From the NCBI RefSeq assembly GCF_009711125.1, contig NZ_WMIB01000005.1, positions 124,001 to 188,000 of the forward strand: 64,000 bases of DNA, written 5' to 3'. A model generated the notes under the pieces. That model was not told the DNA's origin, made no database searches, and was given only the letters and a program-made list of their open reading frames with translations. A program made the position numbers and the translations under genes. Numbering within the stretch: the stretch's first letter is position 1; each line of letters opens with the position of its first letter. The stretch comes from Metabacillus mangrovi. Lineage in GTDB: Bacteria > Bacillota > Bacilli > Bacillales > Bacillaceae. Below, in pieces: positions 45,125-54,605 of this stretch.

Positions 45125-47266
45125 TTATCTGCCTGAAAAAATTCTAGGTTTTACGTAGGAGGTGCCTTCTCCCTCCTGCTTCGTCTGTTTGTTGAAAGGG
45201 ACTACTTTATAGGAAGCGGAGGAGAAGATGCTGCTGAACGGGATTGAATAGGTGCTTCGGTCTTTGACTTTGCCGATCAGTCTTTCAGAGGATCCGTCCT
45301 TTTCATAGATCCGGTATTCCACCCGTGGATCGGCTTGTTTACTCCAGGATAAAGACACGGTAACAAGTCCGAGCGGATCAAATGCATAATCGGCGTCCAT
45401 CGAGTTTACCGGCTTCAGTCTGATCGGTTCTTCTAAATCTTCGACATCGGCAGGTGCGGCAAAGGCAGTTTTTTCTACAGACTCTGCTTCGTTTACGATT
45501 TTCTTAAACAGCCTGGCTGCATATGCAGAACCTGCGGTTAAATGATGGTCTTCCGTTGTTTTATCGTAGCCCATCCACAGTGCCCCGGTGACATCCGGTG
45601 TATAGCCTGCAAACCAGGCATCCATCACGGCGCCCTTTTTGCCCGGGTAGGAAGTGGTTCCTGTTTTCCCTGCGAGGTCTCCGGAAAAAGTTCCGCTTTT
45701 AGCCGTTCCTTCTGTTACCGTATGCTGCAGCATGCGCGTCATATTCCAGGCGGTCTGTTTTGAATAAACGCGATTTTGCTTTTGTTCCCGTTCCGCAATT
45801 ACGTTTTCATTTCGGTCTTTGATTTTTTCAATAAAGAACGGATCTGAATAGGTTCCTTCCTGAGGGAATACCCGGTAGGCGTTGGCCAGCTGAAGCGGAG
45901 TAACCCCTTTTTCTAATCCTCCCAGTGCAATAGCCAGTCCATTATCGTCAACGGCTACTCCCTGCTTTTCGAGATATTTTCTGCTTTTTCCGATCCCCAG
46001 CTCATTTAGTGTCCAGACAGCGGGGGCGTTCTTGGACTTAATGATGGCGTCGTACATCGTTACTTTGCCAACATACCGGTCATCAATGTTTTCCGGAGCA
46101 TAGTCCCCCGCATAGGTCTTATATTCATCGGTCAGGAGGGAATAGGGCTCGTAAAGCTTCTCTTCCATTGCCGGGCCGAAAACAGCAAGCGGCTTGAATG
46201 TGGAGCCGGGCTGGCGCTTTGCCGTAATCCGGTTATAGCCTTTAGGGGCATAGTCTCTTCCTCCGATTGCCGCGAGAACGCCACCTGTCCGGTTATCCAG
46301 CAGGATGAACGACCCTTGAGCCTGATCATCTGTACCCGGAAAATAGGCATCGTTCTGAAAAGCATCATAGGCTGTTTTCTGGATCTCGTGGTCCATTTGA
46401 ACGGTGACGGTATAGCCTCCATGAAGAAGCTCCTGATTTGAAATCCCATATATTTTTTCAGCTTCATCCATAACAAGGTCAGCATAGCTGTACAGCCATG
46501 GATGATCCAATTTCTCTCTGACCTTAAGCCCGAGCGTTTTGCCCTGCAGCCTTACTGCTTCCTCTGCCGGCAGATACCCCTGATTTTCCATAAGCGAAAG
46601 GACGGTATCCCGGCGCTCCTTCGCTTTTTCCGGGTGAAGGATAGGTGAATAATTGGAAGGAGCCTTTGGGAGGGAAGCAAGCATGGCTCCCTCTTCAGCC
46701 GTAAGCTGTGATACATCCTTCTGGTAAAAATACTGTGCTGCTGCCTCTACCCCGTAGGCGCCATGGCCAAAGTACAGCTGGTTCAAATACATTTCAAGGA
46801 GCTTTTCCTTGCTGTATTTGTTTTCAAGGTTGATGGCGATCATCAGTTCTTTCGTTTTTCGAAGCCAGGATTTTTCTCCGGACAGGAATACATTTTTTGC
46901 AAGCTGCTGGGTGATGGTGCTTCCCCCCTCCACCTTGCTGCCTGCCAGGATGTCTTTATAAAGAGCCCGGCTGATTGCTCTTGGATCAATGCCGCTATGC
47001 TCGTAAAAGCGGCGGTCTTCCACGGCTATAAAAGCTTCTTTTACATGTTCAGGCACTTCAGAAATGTTTACAATCTCGCGGTTCTGTTCATACATCCTTA
47101 TTATTTCATTGCCATCCCTGTCCACCAGTCTTGTAGCTGAAGGGAGCACCAGTTTTTTCTCGTCAATCATCATACTGCCTGCGATGAGGATGAATAAATA
47201 GCCTGCAAGAGAAATAATTATCATAATTCCGGCAATCATAGTAATTCGTGCTGCAAATCGTTTCAT
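45125..47266 (-). CDS. pbpF: Penicillin-binding protein 1F (class A)
   Basis: A 713-residue bifunctional cell-wall enzyme. A membrane anchor lies at residues 10-33. The glycosyltransferase domain has EDRRFYEHSGIDPRAI (near 80) and KVEGGSTITQQLAKN. The transpeptidase domain has SxxK as STFKP (near 355), the SKN motif and KTGTT. A fibronectin-like tail of about 70 residues ends the protein. PbpF in B. subtilis contributes to spore wall synthesis and is made in the forespore. AAAGGAGG lies before the ATG. Confidence 0.94.
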   Translation of the reverse strand: MKRFAARITMIAGIMIIISLAGYLFILIAGSMMIDEKKLVLPSATRLVDRDGNEIIRMYEQNREIVNISEVPEHVKEAFIAVEDRRFYEHSGIDPRAISRALYKDILAGSKVEGGSTITQQLAKNVFLSGEKSWLRKTKELMIAINLENKYSKEKLLEMYLNQLYFGHGAYGVEAAAQYFYQKDVSQLTAEEGAMLASLPKAPSNYSPILHPEKAKERRDTVLSLMENQGYLPAEEAVRLQGKTLGLKVREKLDHPWLYSYADLVMDEAEKIYGISNQELLHGGYTVTVQMDHEIQKTAYDAFQNDAYFPGTDDQAQGSFILLDNRTGGVLAAIGGRDYAPKGYNRITAKRQPGSTFKPLAVFGPAMEEKLYEPYSLLTDEYKTYAGDYAPENIDDRYVGKVTMYDAIIKSKNAPAVWTLNELGIGKSRKYLEKQGVAVDDNGLAIALGGLEKGVTPLQLANAYRVFPQEGTYSDPFFIEKIKDRNENVIAEREQKQNRVYSKQTAWNMTRMLQHTVTEGTAKSGTFSGDLAGKTGTTSYPGKKGAVMDAWFAGYTPDVTGALWMGYDKTTEDHHLTAGSAYAARLFKKIVNEAESVEKTAFAAPADVEDLEEPIRLKPVNSMDADYAFDPLGLVTVSLSWSKQADPRVEYRIYEKDGSSERLIGKVKDRSTYSIPFSSIFSSASYKVVPFNKQTKQEGEGTSYVKPRIFSGR

Positions 47267-47424
47267 GTAATTTACCTCCTTTCAGGGAAATCCCCTTAAG
47301 TTTCCTGCGGGGCGGATCCTCCTTTTCCCTATAGGTTTTAGGATTGATTAATAAAGGTATTTATATGTACAGCTCATGGTCCGCCTTAAAATAAAAATCG
47401 CTTATACTAATAATGGGGTGATAA

Positions 47425-47927
<503 letters not shown>

Positions 47928-47928
<1 letters not shown>

Positions 47929-47955
47929 GATCCGGTTCCCCGGATCTTTTTTTTG
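47928..47955 (+). terminator. Terminator of hmoB
   Basis: AGATCCGG-TTCC-CCGGATCT followed by eight T, overlapping the end of the gene. Confidence 0.93.
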
Positions 47956-48136
47956 TTCAAAAAATACTATATCACGGCTGAGTGATTCTGGCATGATTTA
48001 ACTGCTGAAATTCCCCGGGAAATGATATTTTTTGCAAATCGGTGTCCGTTTCTGGAGCCTTGGCGCACTTCCATATCCGTTGTAATTTTCTGAATTTATA
48101 TATAATATAGACAGAAACGCATCAAGGAGGAGTTTC

Positions 48137-49345
48137 ATGCTCGAGAATATCTATACAGATCTGGATGAACAGTATTACAAAATGGTTGAAATCCGCAGAC
48201 ACCTGCACCAGCATCCGGAACTTTCCTTTCAAGAATGGAAAACAGCCTCATTCATTAAAGAGTACTATACGGATTTAGGGATTGAAGTAAAAGATAAAGT
48301 CGGCGGCAATGGGCTGACCGCTTGCATTAAAGGAGGAAAGCCAGGCAAGACCGTGGCGTTCCGGGCGGATTTTGATGCATTGCCGATCCAGGATGAAAAA
48401 GAAGTGCCATACAAATCAACCGTCCCCGGTGTGATGCATGCGTGCGGCCACGATGCCCATACCGCCCTCCTACTTGTGTTCGCTAAGGTTATGAACCGTT
48501 ACAGGGACCAATTAAGCGGAAATATCCTCCTCATTCATCAGCATGCTGAGGAATATGCTCCGGGCGGAGCGAAAAGCATGGTTGAGGCAGGATGTCTTGA
48601 CGGCGCTGACGCTGTTTTCGGCACCCATCTTTGGTCCATATCTCCTCTGGGAACGATTCAATACCGAAATGGTCCGATCATGGCAGCAGCAGACCGCTTT
48701 GAAATTGAAATCAAAGGAAAGGGCGGCCATGGCGCACAGCCCCATTTGACGAAGGATGCGATTGTCATCGGGGCACAAGTCATTTCCAACCTGCAGCAGA
48801 TCGTCAGCCGGAAAGTGGATCCTGTTGAAGCAGCTGTTGTATCTGTCGGCACCTTTAAAGCGGAGAATGCCTTCAACGTGATTGCAGACACCGCCAAGCT
48901 GATCGGAACTGCGAGGACTTTTAAAGAAGAGGTGCGGAATCAGGCAGAGCAGGAGGTAGAAAAAGCGGTGAAAGCAGCCTGCCTCCTGTATGATGCCGAC
49001 TATACATGCGACTACTTCCGCGGCTATCCGGCTGTCGTCAATCATGAAAAAGAAACAGCATTCGTTAAAAACCTGGCTTCAGCTGTTCCCGGTGTAGATA
49101 CTGTGGAAGAAAGCCCCTTGCAGATGGGCGGCGAGGATTTTGCCTATTACCTGCAGAAGCAGAAGGGAACGTTCTTCTTTACAGGAGCCATGCCGGCAGA
49201 TAAAGCTGCAGCCTTTCCCCATCATCATCCAAGATTTGATATTGATGAAAAAGCGATGCTTGTCGCTGCGAAAACATTTGCTTCCATTTTTATTCAATAT
49301 GAACATGCTGAAACTGAAAGCAATCAAGAAGCTGCGGTACAATAG
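48137..49345 (+). CDS. yhaA: M20 family amidohydrolase YhaA
   Basis: A 402-residue amidohydrolase of the M20 peptidase family. Metal ligands sit in MHACGHDAH (near residue 99) and EEYAPGGAK (near 138), and the dimerisation domain lies at about 190-300. Relatives remove acyl groups from N-acyl amino acids or aminoacyl derivatives; the substrate here is unknown. A TATAAT-like -10 lies near 48103 and AAGGAGGAG precedes the ATG. It is convergent with ecsC, as in B. subtilis. Confidence 0.9.
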   Translation: MLENIYTDLDEQYYKMVEIRRHLHQHPELSFQEWKTASFIKEYYTDLGIEVKDKVGGNGLTACIKGGKPGKTVAFRADFDALPIQDEKEVPYKSTVPGVMHACGHDAHTALLLVFAKVMNRYRDQLSGNILLIHQHAEEYAPGGAKSMVEAGCLDGADAVFGTHLWSISPLGTIQYRNGPIMAAADRFEIEIKGKGGHGAQPHLTKDAIVIGAQVISNLQQIVSRKVDPVEAAVVSVGTFKAENAFNVIADTAKLIGTARTFKEEVRNQAEQEVEKAVKAACLLYDADYTCDYFRGYPAVVNHEKETAFVKNLASAVPGVDTVEESPLQMGGEDFAYYLQKQKGTFFFTGAMPADKAAAFPHHHPRFDIDEKAMLVAAKTFASIFIQYEHAETESNQEAAVQ

Positions 49346-49378
49346 AAAAGCAGCCCTCAACCGAGAGGGCTGCTTTTT
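49346..49378. terminator. Bidirectional terminator between yhaA and ecsC
   Basis: AAAAGCAGCCCTC-loop-GAGGGCTGCTTTTT sits exactly between the two convergent stops, with T-runs both ways. Confidence 0.93.
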
Positions 49379-50081
49379 ATTTCCCGAGAACACGCATCTG
49401 ATACACCTTCACTGCTGTATCTCCCAGCTGCTCGAGCAGCTTGAAGTTTGCAGCGCCGCCTACAGCAGCACCAATACCGGGTACGAGCTGCAGCATCTTC
49501 ACAAGGTCGATATGGTCGCGGTACTCCTGCTGAAATTCCTGCCAATCCATATCAGAAGCCTTTAACGGAGCTGTGTCCCATAACTCAAGGGTTTCGAGCG
49601 TTTTTAACCGGACAGGCCCGCTTGAAAATGCGAGCTTAAAGATATGCAGAATGTAGATCCGTTCCTCTAAGCTCTTTGGAGGAAAACCGTAGACAGCGGC
49701 TGCTTCAAACAAAAATTTCATTTTTATCCCGAGAAGCAGCGGAAAGTCGGCCATACCTGCAGCAATTCCTCCGGCACCTGCCAGGGCCCCTTCCGCAGCG
49801 GCCGCCTTCTTATAGGTGGAAAGAAGACGCCGGGCTGCTTCATCTTTTTCTTGAAGGGATTCCGGCACAGCGGTGTTCAGATTCGTCCATTGCGATCCTT
49901 TTATGGTCATTTCAGTCATCAGCCTGATGCTTTCCGTCAGCGCCTGATGAACTCTGGCTGGAATCCGGTCCGTTATGGACTGCTGCACTTGCTTCGCTTT
50001 CCTCTCCCACATCGGCGTTTGCTTCTGCAGCTTTTGTTTCCAGTTTTTTAATTCCTCCCGGATCTCCTCTTCATAGTTCAT
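49377..50081 (-). CDS. ecsC: EcsC family protein
   Basis: A 234-residue EcsC-family protein: a helical, basic N-terminal half, a glycine/alanine-rich hydrophobic segment near residues 97-125 (AAAAEGALAGAGGIAAGMADFPLLLGIKM), and a second near 200-220 (GIGAAVGGAANFKLLE). It is the third gene of the ecsABC operon, three bases after ecsB. Its own role is unclear; in B. subtilis the EcsAB transporter, not EcsC, is needed for RasP-dependent intramembrane proteolysis. Confidence 0.9.
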   Translation of the reverse strand: MNYEEEIREELKNWKQKLQKQTPMWERKAKQVQQSITDRIPARVHQALTESIRLMTEMTIKGSQWTNLNTAVPESLQEKDEAARRLLSTYKKAAAAEGALAGAGGIAAGMADFPLLLGIKMKFLFEAAAVYGFPPKSLEERIYILHIFKLAFSSGPVRLKTLETLELWDTAPLKASDMDWQEFQQEYRDHIDLVKMLQLVPGIGAAVGGAANFKLLEQLGDTAVKVYQMRVLGK

Positions 50082-50084
50082 CCT

Positions 50085-51308
50085 CTACCCCCTGTGATTC
50101 ATTTTTGCAATCCGCTGCCGGGCATAGACATTTACAAATATCCATACGAAGACCACGGAACAGACCAATGCTGCCGCCCCTTCCATCCACTCCGCTTTTG
50201 CAAGTAATACAGCACTGAGAACAGCCCCCTGCACAAGCAGGATATTCCGCAGAAGAACCGTAAAGCTTTTCAGCTTCAATTCAGGAGGAACCGGGTACAG
50301 ATCCGGGATGGATAGCATATCATAATGCTTGACGAGCGGGATAAGCTGGATGCCGGTAAGAAAGATGGTACCGGCCGCAAGGACTGCCGACGCAAGCAAA
50401 GACATATCCGTAAAGGTTAAGATCAAGCCCGATATGACGGTCAGCCTGATGAACAGACCGAGGTAATCTGTTCCCCTGATAAAAGCGCGTGCCAGCATAT
50501 ACATATACACGCTGTTTTTCCCGTAGCTGATGTTTTTCAGTGTCCAGTCGAGCCACGCTCTTCTTCTCGCCTCTTTTTTTAACTTTGGCACATCTGTGAA
50601 TAAATTTGCGAGCCTGTAGAAGGCCTGTTTTTTCCGGTATTCTGCTTTAATGAGCCGGTCCCATTTCAACCCTTTCCCTTTAGCGGTTTTTTTATAATAC
50701 ATAAGCAGGAGGGTCATCAGAACACCCACCGCTGCCGCGTACACAATAGTACCGCTCAGCACTAAATAGAGGATAGCAGCATTCAATGCGAAACGGACTG
50801 CTTTATCCCAATAGGATGAGGAAATCTCCTCTGAAAAAGAGAGATGCCACTCGCACTCTATATTCGAGGCGTTCAGCGAGAGCACAACGATTCCAGTGAA
50901 CAAATATGCCGTCCCGTCACCCGCCACCGCCAGATGAAGCGGCCCGAGCACCAGGTACAAGATAATCAGAGGCAACAGGGACTGCAGATAGCTGTATCGT
51001 TTCGCTTTCTTTAAGTACCCCTGCATTTTTTCTTCAAGCGGCAGCAAAAATACGAGATCCGCTTCTTTAAAAAGGGTTCTGACGCTTGAAAAAACGAGAA
51101 CTGCTGCAAAGATAACGGCAATGAGGATTGCTGCTGGAAAATTGTCCGGCAGCTCCTTCAGCCAGGATTGATACCACAGCGCTCCGCCTGCAAGAAGAAA
51201 AACCATTACGATAAGCAGATGGTCGTTGAGCATGTATCTGGAATAGGACCGGATTTCTTTTACATGCTCTTCAAGCCGTGTTTTCCACAGCTCAAGAACG
51301 GTCTTCAT
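50085..51308 (-). CDS. ecsB: ABC transporter permease EcsB
   Basis: A 407-residue membrane protein with about eight to ten hydrophobic segments in pairs. It is the permease of the Ecs ABC system, which supports secretion, competence, sporulation and RasP-dependent intramembrane proteolysis in B. subtilis, possibly by exporting peptides. I chose ATG 51308 by homologue length (408 in B. subtilis) and the AGAAGAAGAG ribosome site; it overlaps the end of ecsA by 17 bases. Confidence 0.91.
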   Translation of the reverse strand: MKTVLELWKTRLEEHVKEIRSYSRYMLNDHLLIVMVFLLAGGALWYQSWLKELPDNFPAAILIAVIFAAVLVFSSVRTLFKEADLVFLLPLEEKMQGYLKKAKRYSYLQSLLPLIILYLVLGPLHLAVAGDGTAYLFTGIVVLSLNASNIECEWHLSFSEEISSSYWDKAVRFALNAAILYLVLSGTIVYAAAVGVLMTLLLMYYKKTAKGKGLKWDRLIKAEYRKKQAFYRLANLFTDVPKLKKEARRRAWLDWTLKNISYGKNSVYMYMLARAFIRGTDYLGLFIRLTVISGLILTFTDMSLLASAVLAAGTIFLTGIQLIPLVKHYDMLSIPDLYPVPPELKLKSFTVLLRNILLVQGAVLSAVLLAKAEWMEGAAALVCSVVFVWIFVNVYARQRIAKMNHRG

Positions 51309-52041
51309 GCTCTTCTTCTTTCGTGAGCTCAATATATAAGTCATCCAGGTTGGCTCCGGTCATGCCAAATTCCCGCTGCAGATCGGAAAGGGTGCCGCTC
51401 GCACGGACCTCTCCATTATGTAAAATAATAAACGCATCACAATACCGCTCTGCTGTCGCCAGTATATGTGTCGACATTAAGATCCCCGCTCCGCGTTTTT
51501 TGGCCGTGTTCATCTGCTCAAGCAGCGAGTTGATGGCAAGGGGATCAAGTCCTACAAACGGCTCATCAATGATGTAAAGCTCCGGTTCTGCCAAAAAGGC
51601 ACACATTATCATGACCTTTTGCTTCATCCCTTTTGAAAAATGGGCAGGAAACCATTTCAGCCTTTTTTCCATCCGGAACTCTTTGACGAGCGGGGCAAGC
51701 CTCGCTTCAAAATCATTTTTATTTAACCCATACGCCATCGCGGTCAGTTCAAGATGCTCATAAAGCGTCATCTCTTCATAAAGTACCGGCGTTTCCGGAA
51801 TAAAGGTAAATTGCTGCCGATATGCTTCAGGACCTTCATGGAACGTGCGCCCGTTAATGGCTATGCTCCCCGTGCGCGGCTCCATCAGTCCAATGATATG
51901 CTTAATGGACGTGCTTTTTCCTGCACCGTTCAATCCGATCAGCCCGACGATCTGGCCTTTATCCACCGAAAATGAAACATCTTTTAAAACAGGGTTGCGC
52001 GTATATCCCCCTGTAATTTGATTCACCTGCAAAAGTGTCAT
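51292..52041 (-). CDS. ecsA: ABC transporter ATP-binding protein EcsA
   Basis: A 249-residue ABC ATPase. Walker A is GLNGAGKST near residues 38-46, the signature HFSKGMKQKV near 136 and Walker B LYIIDEPFVGLDP near 158; note the SKGMKQK signature in place of SGGQ. EcsA drives the EcsAB transporter. I chose ATG 52041 because AAAGGAAT lies seven bases upstream, matching the usual N-terminus MTLLQVNQITGGY. It is first in ecsA-ecsB-ecsC. Confidence 0.93.
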   Translation of the reverse strand: MTLLQVNQITGGYTRNPVLKDVSFSVDKGQIVGLIGLNGAGKSTSIKHIIGLMEPRTGSIAINGRTFHEGPEAYRQQFTFIPETPVLYEEMTLYEHLELTAMAYGLNKNDFEARLAPLVKEFRMEKRLKWFPAHFSKGMKQKVMIMCAFLAEPELYIIDEPFVGLDPLAINSLLEQMNTAKKRGAGILMSTHILATAERYCDAFIILHNGEVRASGTLSDLQREFGMTGANLDDLYIELTKEEEHEDRS

Positions 52042-52192
52042 GGTTTTATTCCTTTCCCTTTTCAAGTTTCATACCCCCATCATATCAAAATCTGCATCCC
52101 CGTGTCTCGCCGCTCATTTCTAAAATTAACCAGGATTATCCCTCCGCTATCCGTGCATTCTAATTAGGGAAGAAGGAAGTTCATTTATTTAA

Positions 52193-52349
52193 AAAATGAG
52201 GTGTTTGTCAAAGACGCAAACCGCTTAAACTTGTTCACCAGAGGGAAGTTCGATCAACACATCGCTTAAAAATGAGGTGTTTGTCAAAGGACAGATTTCT
52301 GATTGACGCATTTAAGCTTCCACTTCTGAAAATGAGGTGTTTGTCAAAG
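52193..52349 (+). repeat. Three-copy 21-bp repeat with Spo0A-box-like core
   Basis: A 21-bp sequence beginning AAAATGAGGTG and ending TTTGTCAAAG is present, identical, at 52193-52213, 52269-52289 and 52329-52349. Each copy contains TTTGTCAAA, a match to the Spo0A box TTTGTCRAA. Spacing is 76 and 60 bp and the DNA between copies differs. It lies upstream of the divergent ecsA and hit. Copies are too alike to be chance; the function is inferred only. Confidence 0.75.
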
Positions 52350-52460
52350 GCAATGTACCATTTTGAATGAGTCCTTCACTTCTTCTTCAGCAGGGCTGCC
52401 TATACGGGCTGGCCCTGTTTTTATTTGCATCCGGAATTGAAATTTCTCAGATTGCGGCGG

Positions 52461-52695
52461 ACTTTCCGGCATTAATTGCTGACTTCCTGCATTAATTACT
52501 GACTTTCCGGCGTTAATAGCTGACTTCCCTGCGCTAGTTGCTGACTTCCGGCATTAATTGCTGACTCCCTGCCGTTAATTGCTGACTTTCCGGCGTTAAT
52601 TGCTGACTTCCTGCCGTTAATTGCTGACTTTCCGGCGTTAATTGCTGACTTCCCGGCATTAATTGCTGACTTCCCGGCGTTAATTGCTGACTTTG
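52461..52695 (-). repeat. Phased intergenic array, core TCAGCAATTA (minus strand), 21-bp period
   Basis: On the plus strand, AATTGCTGACTT (with slight variants) recurs with its GAC at 52461, 52482, 52502, 52523, 52544, 52564, 52585, 52606, 52627, 52648, 52669 and 52690: twelve units of 20-21 bp. Most spacers read CCGGCGTTA or CTGCCGTTA. One minus-strand unit, TCAGCAATTAACGGCAGG, is nearly identical to the first unit of the 28792 array. It lies upstream of hit. The frame through it is a repetitive leftward string of SQQLTPG and similar, not credible as a gene. Confidence 0.9.
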
Positions 52696-52803
52696 ACCTT
52701 CCGGTTGCTGCTGAAAATCTCTGCTGACGAAAGCAGCCGATTTTTCTCCCGGAGCGGGTATGATAAAATGTAAATAGTAAACATACTGGAAAGGATTGAT
52801 CAA

Positions 52804-53226
52804 ATGAGCTGCATTTTCTGCAAAATCATTAACGGGGAGATTCCCGGGGCAAAGGTTTTTGAAAATGAACATGTCCTTGCTTTTCTTGACATCAGCCAGG
52901 TAACAAAAGGACATACACTCGTGGTACCGAAAGTACATAAAGAAAATGTTTATGAAATGACACCTGAACTATCGCGGCATTTCTTTGAAGCGGTTCCGGC
53001 CATTGCCCGCGCGATAAAAGACCAGTTCCAGCCGGAAGGGCTGAACTTGCTGAACAACAACGGTGAGATCGCGGGCCAGTCTGTGTTTCACTACCATATG
53101 CATTTGATCCCCCGCTACGGCAAAGGGGACGGATTTGGAGCTGTATGGAAAACCCATACGAGCGATTACACACCTGAAAAGCTTCAGGAGATCGCTGCAC
53201 AAATCCAGGAAGGAATCGAAAAGTAA
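52804..53226 (+). CDS. hit: HIT family hydrolase
   Basis: A 140-residue histidine-triad protein with the catalytic HYHMH at residues 96-100 and a zinc pair CxxC at residues 3-6. It hydrolyses nucleotide phosphoramidates or similar nucleotide conjugates in the family; its true substrate is unknown. GGAAAGGA precedes the ATG. The place beside ecsA, divergently transcribed, is the same as in B. subtilis. Confidence 0.93.
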   Translation: MSCIFCKIINGEIPGAKVFENEHVLAFLDISQVTKGHTLVVPKVHKENVYEMTPELSRHFFEAVPAIARAIKDQFQPEGLNLLNNNGEIAGQSVFHYHMHLIPRYGKGDGFGAVWKTHTSDYTPEKLQEIAAQIQEGIEK

Positions 53227-53229
53227 CGT

Positions 53230-53257
53230 ACAGTCCGCAAGCGGGCTGTTTTTTTAT
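53230..53257 (+). terminator. Terminator of hit
   Basis: ACAGTCCG-CAAG-CGGGCTGT followed by TTTTTTT, four bases after the stop. Confidence 0.9.
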
Positions 53258-53384
53258 GGGCAGCTCCGGCATTCCGATTCTTCCCCCTGACTGATTCGGA
53301 TTCTTTAAAACTATTCAAAACTGTCAGTCATTTGTGTTACCATGAAGATAATTTACTCAATTAACGCTTTAGGGGGCTATAACA

Positions 53385-54488
53385 ATGGTAAGAGCATTAA
53401 ACTTCAGTGCCGGGCCTGCCGCTCTTCCTCTTCCCGTATTGGAGAGGGCGCAGCAGGAATTTGTCAATTTTAAAGGAACAGGCATGTCCATTATGGAAAT
53501 GAGCCACAGAGGAAAGCATTACGATGCCGTCCATTCAGAAGCAAAACAGCGGCTGAAGCAGCTTATGAATGTTCCGGATACACATGAAATCCTGTTTCTC
53601 CAAGGCGGAGCCAGCATGCAGTTTTCCATGGTTCCTTTAAATTTTCTAAAAGAAGGAAGCACTGCCGGATATATCCTTACCGGTTCATGGTCCGAAAAAG
53701 CGCTGCAGGAGGCAGAACGGATCGGAAAGACGTTTATCGTCGCCTCTTCAAAGGAGAGTAAATACCGCTCGATCCCCTCTAAATCCGACTGGAAAGATGA
53801 CAGTGGCCTGAGCTACTTGCATATTACTTCAAACAATACGATTTACGGCACACAATGGCACGAATTCCCTGAAACAAATGCTCCGCTCGTTGCGGATATG
53901 TCTAGTGACATTCTCTCAAGGCCGTTGGATATCAGCAAGTTTGCACTTCTGTATGCGGGCGCTCAAAAGAATCTTGGTCCTTCCGGTGTTACGGTTGTTA
54001 TCGCACATAAAGAGTGGACGGCAAGCCATTCAAACAGCCTGTCGAAATTCCTTGATTACAATACGCATCTTAAAACCGATTCTCTTTACAACACACCTCC
54101 CACCTTTTCCATCTATATGCTGGGCCTTGTTCTGGAATGGGCAGAGGAACAGGGAGGAACAGATGGCCTGGCGACACTTAACAAAGAGAAAGCAGAGCTT
54201 CTTTATGACTGTATTGAAAACAGTGGCGGCTTTTACCGCGGGCATGCGGAAAAAGGGAGTGAATCTCATATGAATGTAACGTTTAATCTGCCGGATCAGG
54301 AGCTTGAAAAAGATTTTCTCGGCAAAGCAGCGAACGAGGGGTTTATTGGATTGAACGGTCACCGGAGCATTGGCGGCTGCCGCGCTTCAATCTATAATGC
54401 CGTACCGCTTGAAGCTGTTGAAAAGCTTGCAGATTTCATGAAGGTGTATAGGAAAAACCATCCTTCCCGTTCTTTTTCTTTTCAATGA
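53385..54488 (+). CDS. serC: Phosphoserine aminotransferase
   Basis: A 367-residue PLP enzyme converting 3-phosphohydroxypyruvate and glutamate to phosphoserine in serine synthesis. It starts NFSAGPAALPLPVLE. The PLP lysine is in YAGAQKNLGPSGVTVV near residue 196, and the C-terminal GLNGHRSIGGCRASIYNA is typical. AGGGGGCT lies before the ATG. No serA or serB is adjacent. The insert of serC here between hit and trpP differs from B. subtilis 168. Confidence 0.95.
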   Translation: MVRALNFSAGPAALPLPVLERAQQEFVNFKGTGMSIMEMSHRGKHYDAVHSEAKQRLKQLMNVPDTHEILFLQGGASMQFSMVPLNFLKEGSTAGYILTGSWSEKALQEAERIGKTFIVASSKESKYRSIPSKSDWKDDSGLSYLHITSNNTIYGTQWHEFPETNAPLVADMSSDILSRPLDISKFALLYAGAQKNLGPSGVTVVIAHKEWTASHSNSLSKFLDYNTHLKTDSLYNTPPTFSIYMLGLVLEWAEEQGGTDGLATLNKEKAELLYDCIENSGGFYRGHAEKGSESHMNVTFNLPDQELEKDFLGKAANEGFIGLNGHRSIGGCRASIYNAVPLEAVEKLADFMKVYRKNHPSRSFSFQ

Positions 54489-54552
54489 TGCCGACCCCTG
54501 TTATAATCTATTTAACCGCTTTTGCAATGGGAAATAGTTCACCATTGGAAAG

Positions 54553-54605
54553 CAGACTTTTTAGCCCAGATGAGGAGAGTTGAGTTATGAAAACAAAAGA
54601 ATTAG
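54553..54605 (+). promoter_or_regulatory. TRAP-binding region over the trpP start
   Basis: NAG triplets occur at CAG 54553, TAG 54562, CAG 54567, GAG 54572, GAG 54577, GAG 54582, AAG 54597 and TAG 54603, five of them spaced exactly 5 nt. They cover the Shine-Dalgarno and start codon. This is the arrangement by which tryptophan-bound TRAP blocks translation of trpP (yhaG) in B. subtilis. The triplets are seen; TRAP binding is inferred. Confidence 0.8.

Noticed and set aside
44795-45147. Two rightward frames (75 and 98 residues) through the CGTGCC array
   Set aside because: Two different frames are open at once, neither has a Shine-Dalgarno, and unit lengths of 16 bp break the frame elsewhere.
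52534-52938. Leftward frame encoding repeated SQQLTPG/ESQQLTAG peptides
   Set aside because: It is the translation of the 21-bp array and runs antisense into hit; the period being a multiple of three keeps it open. No ribosome site.
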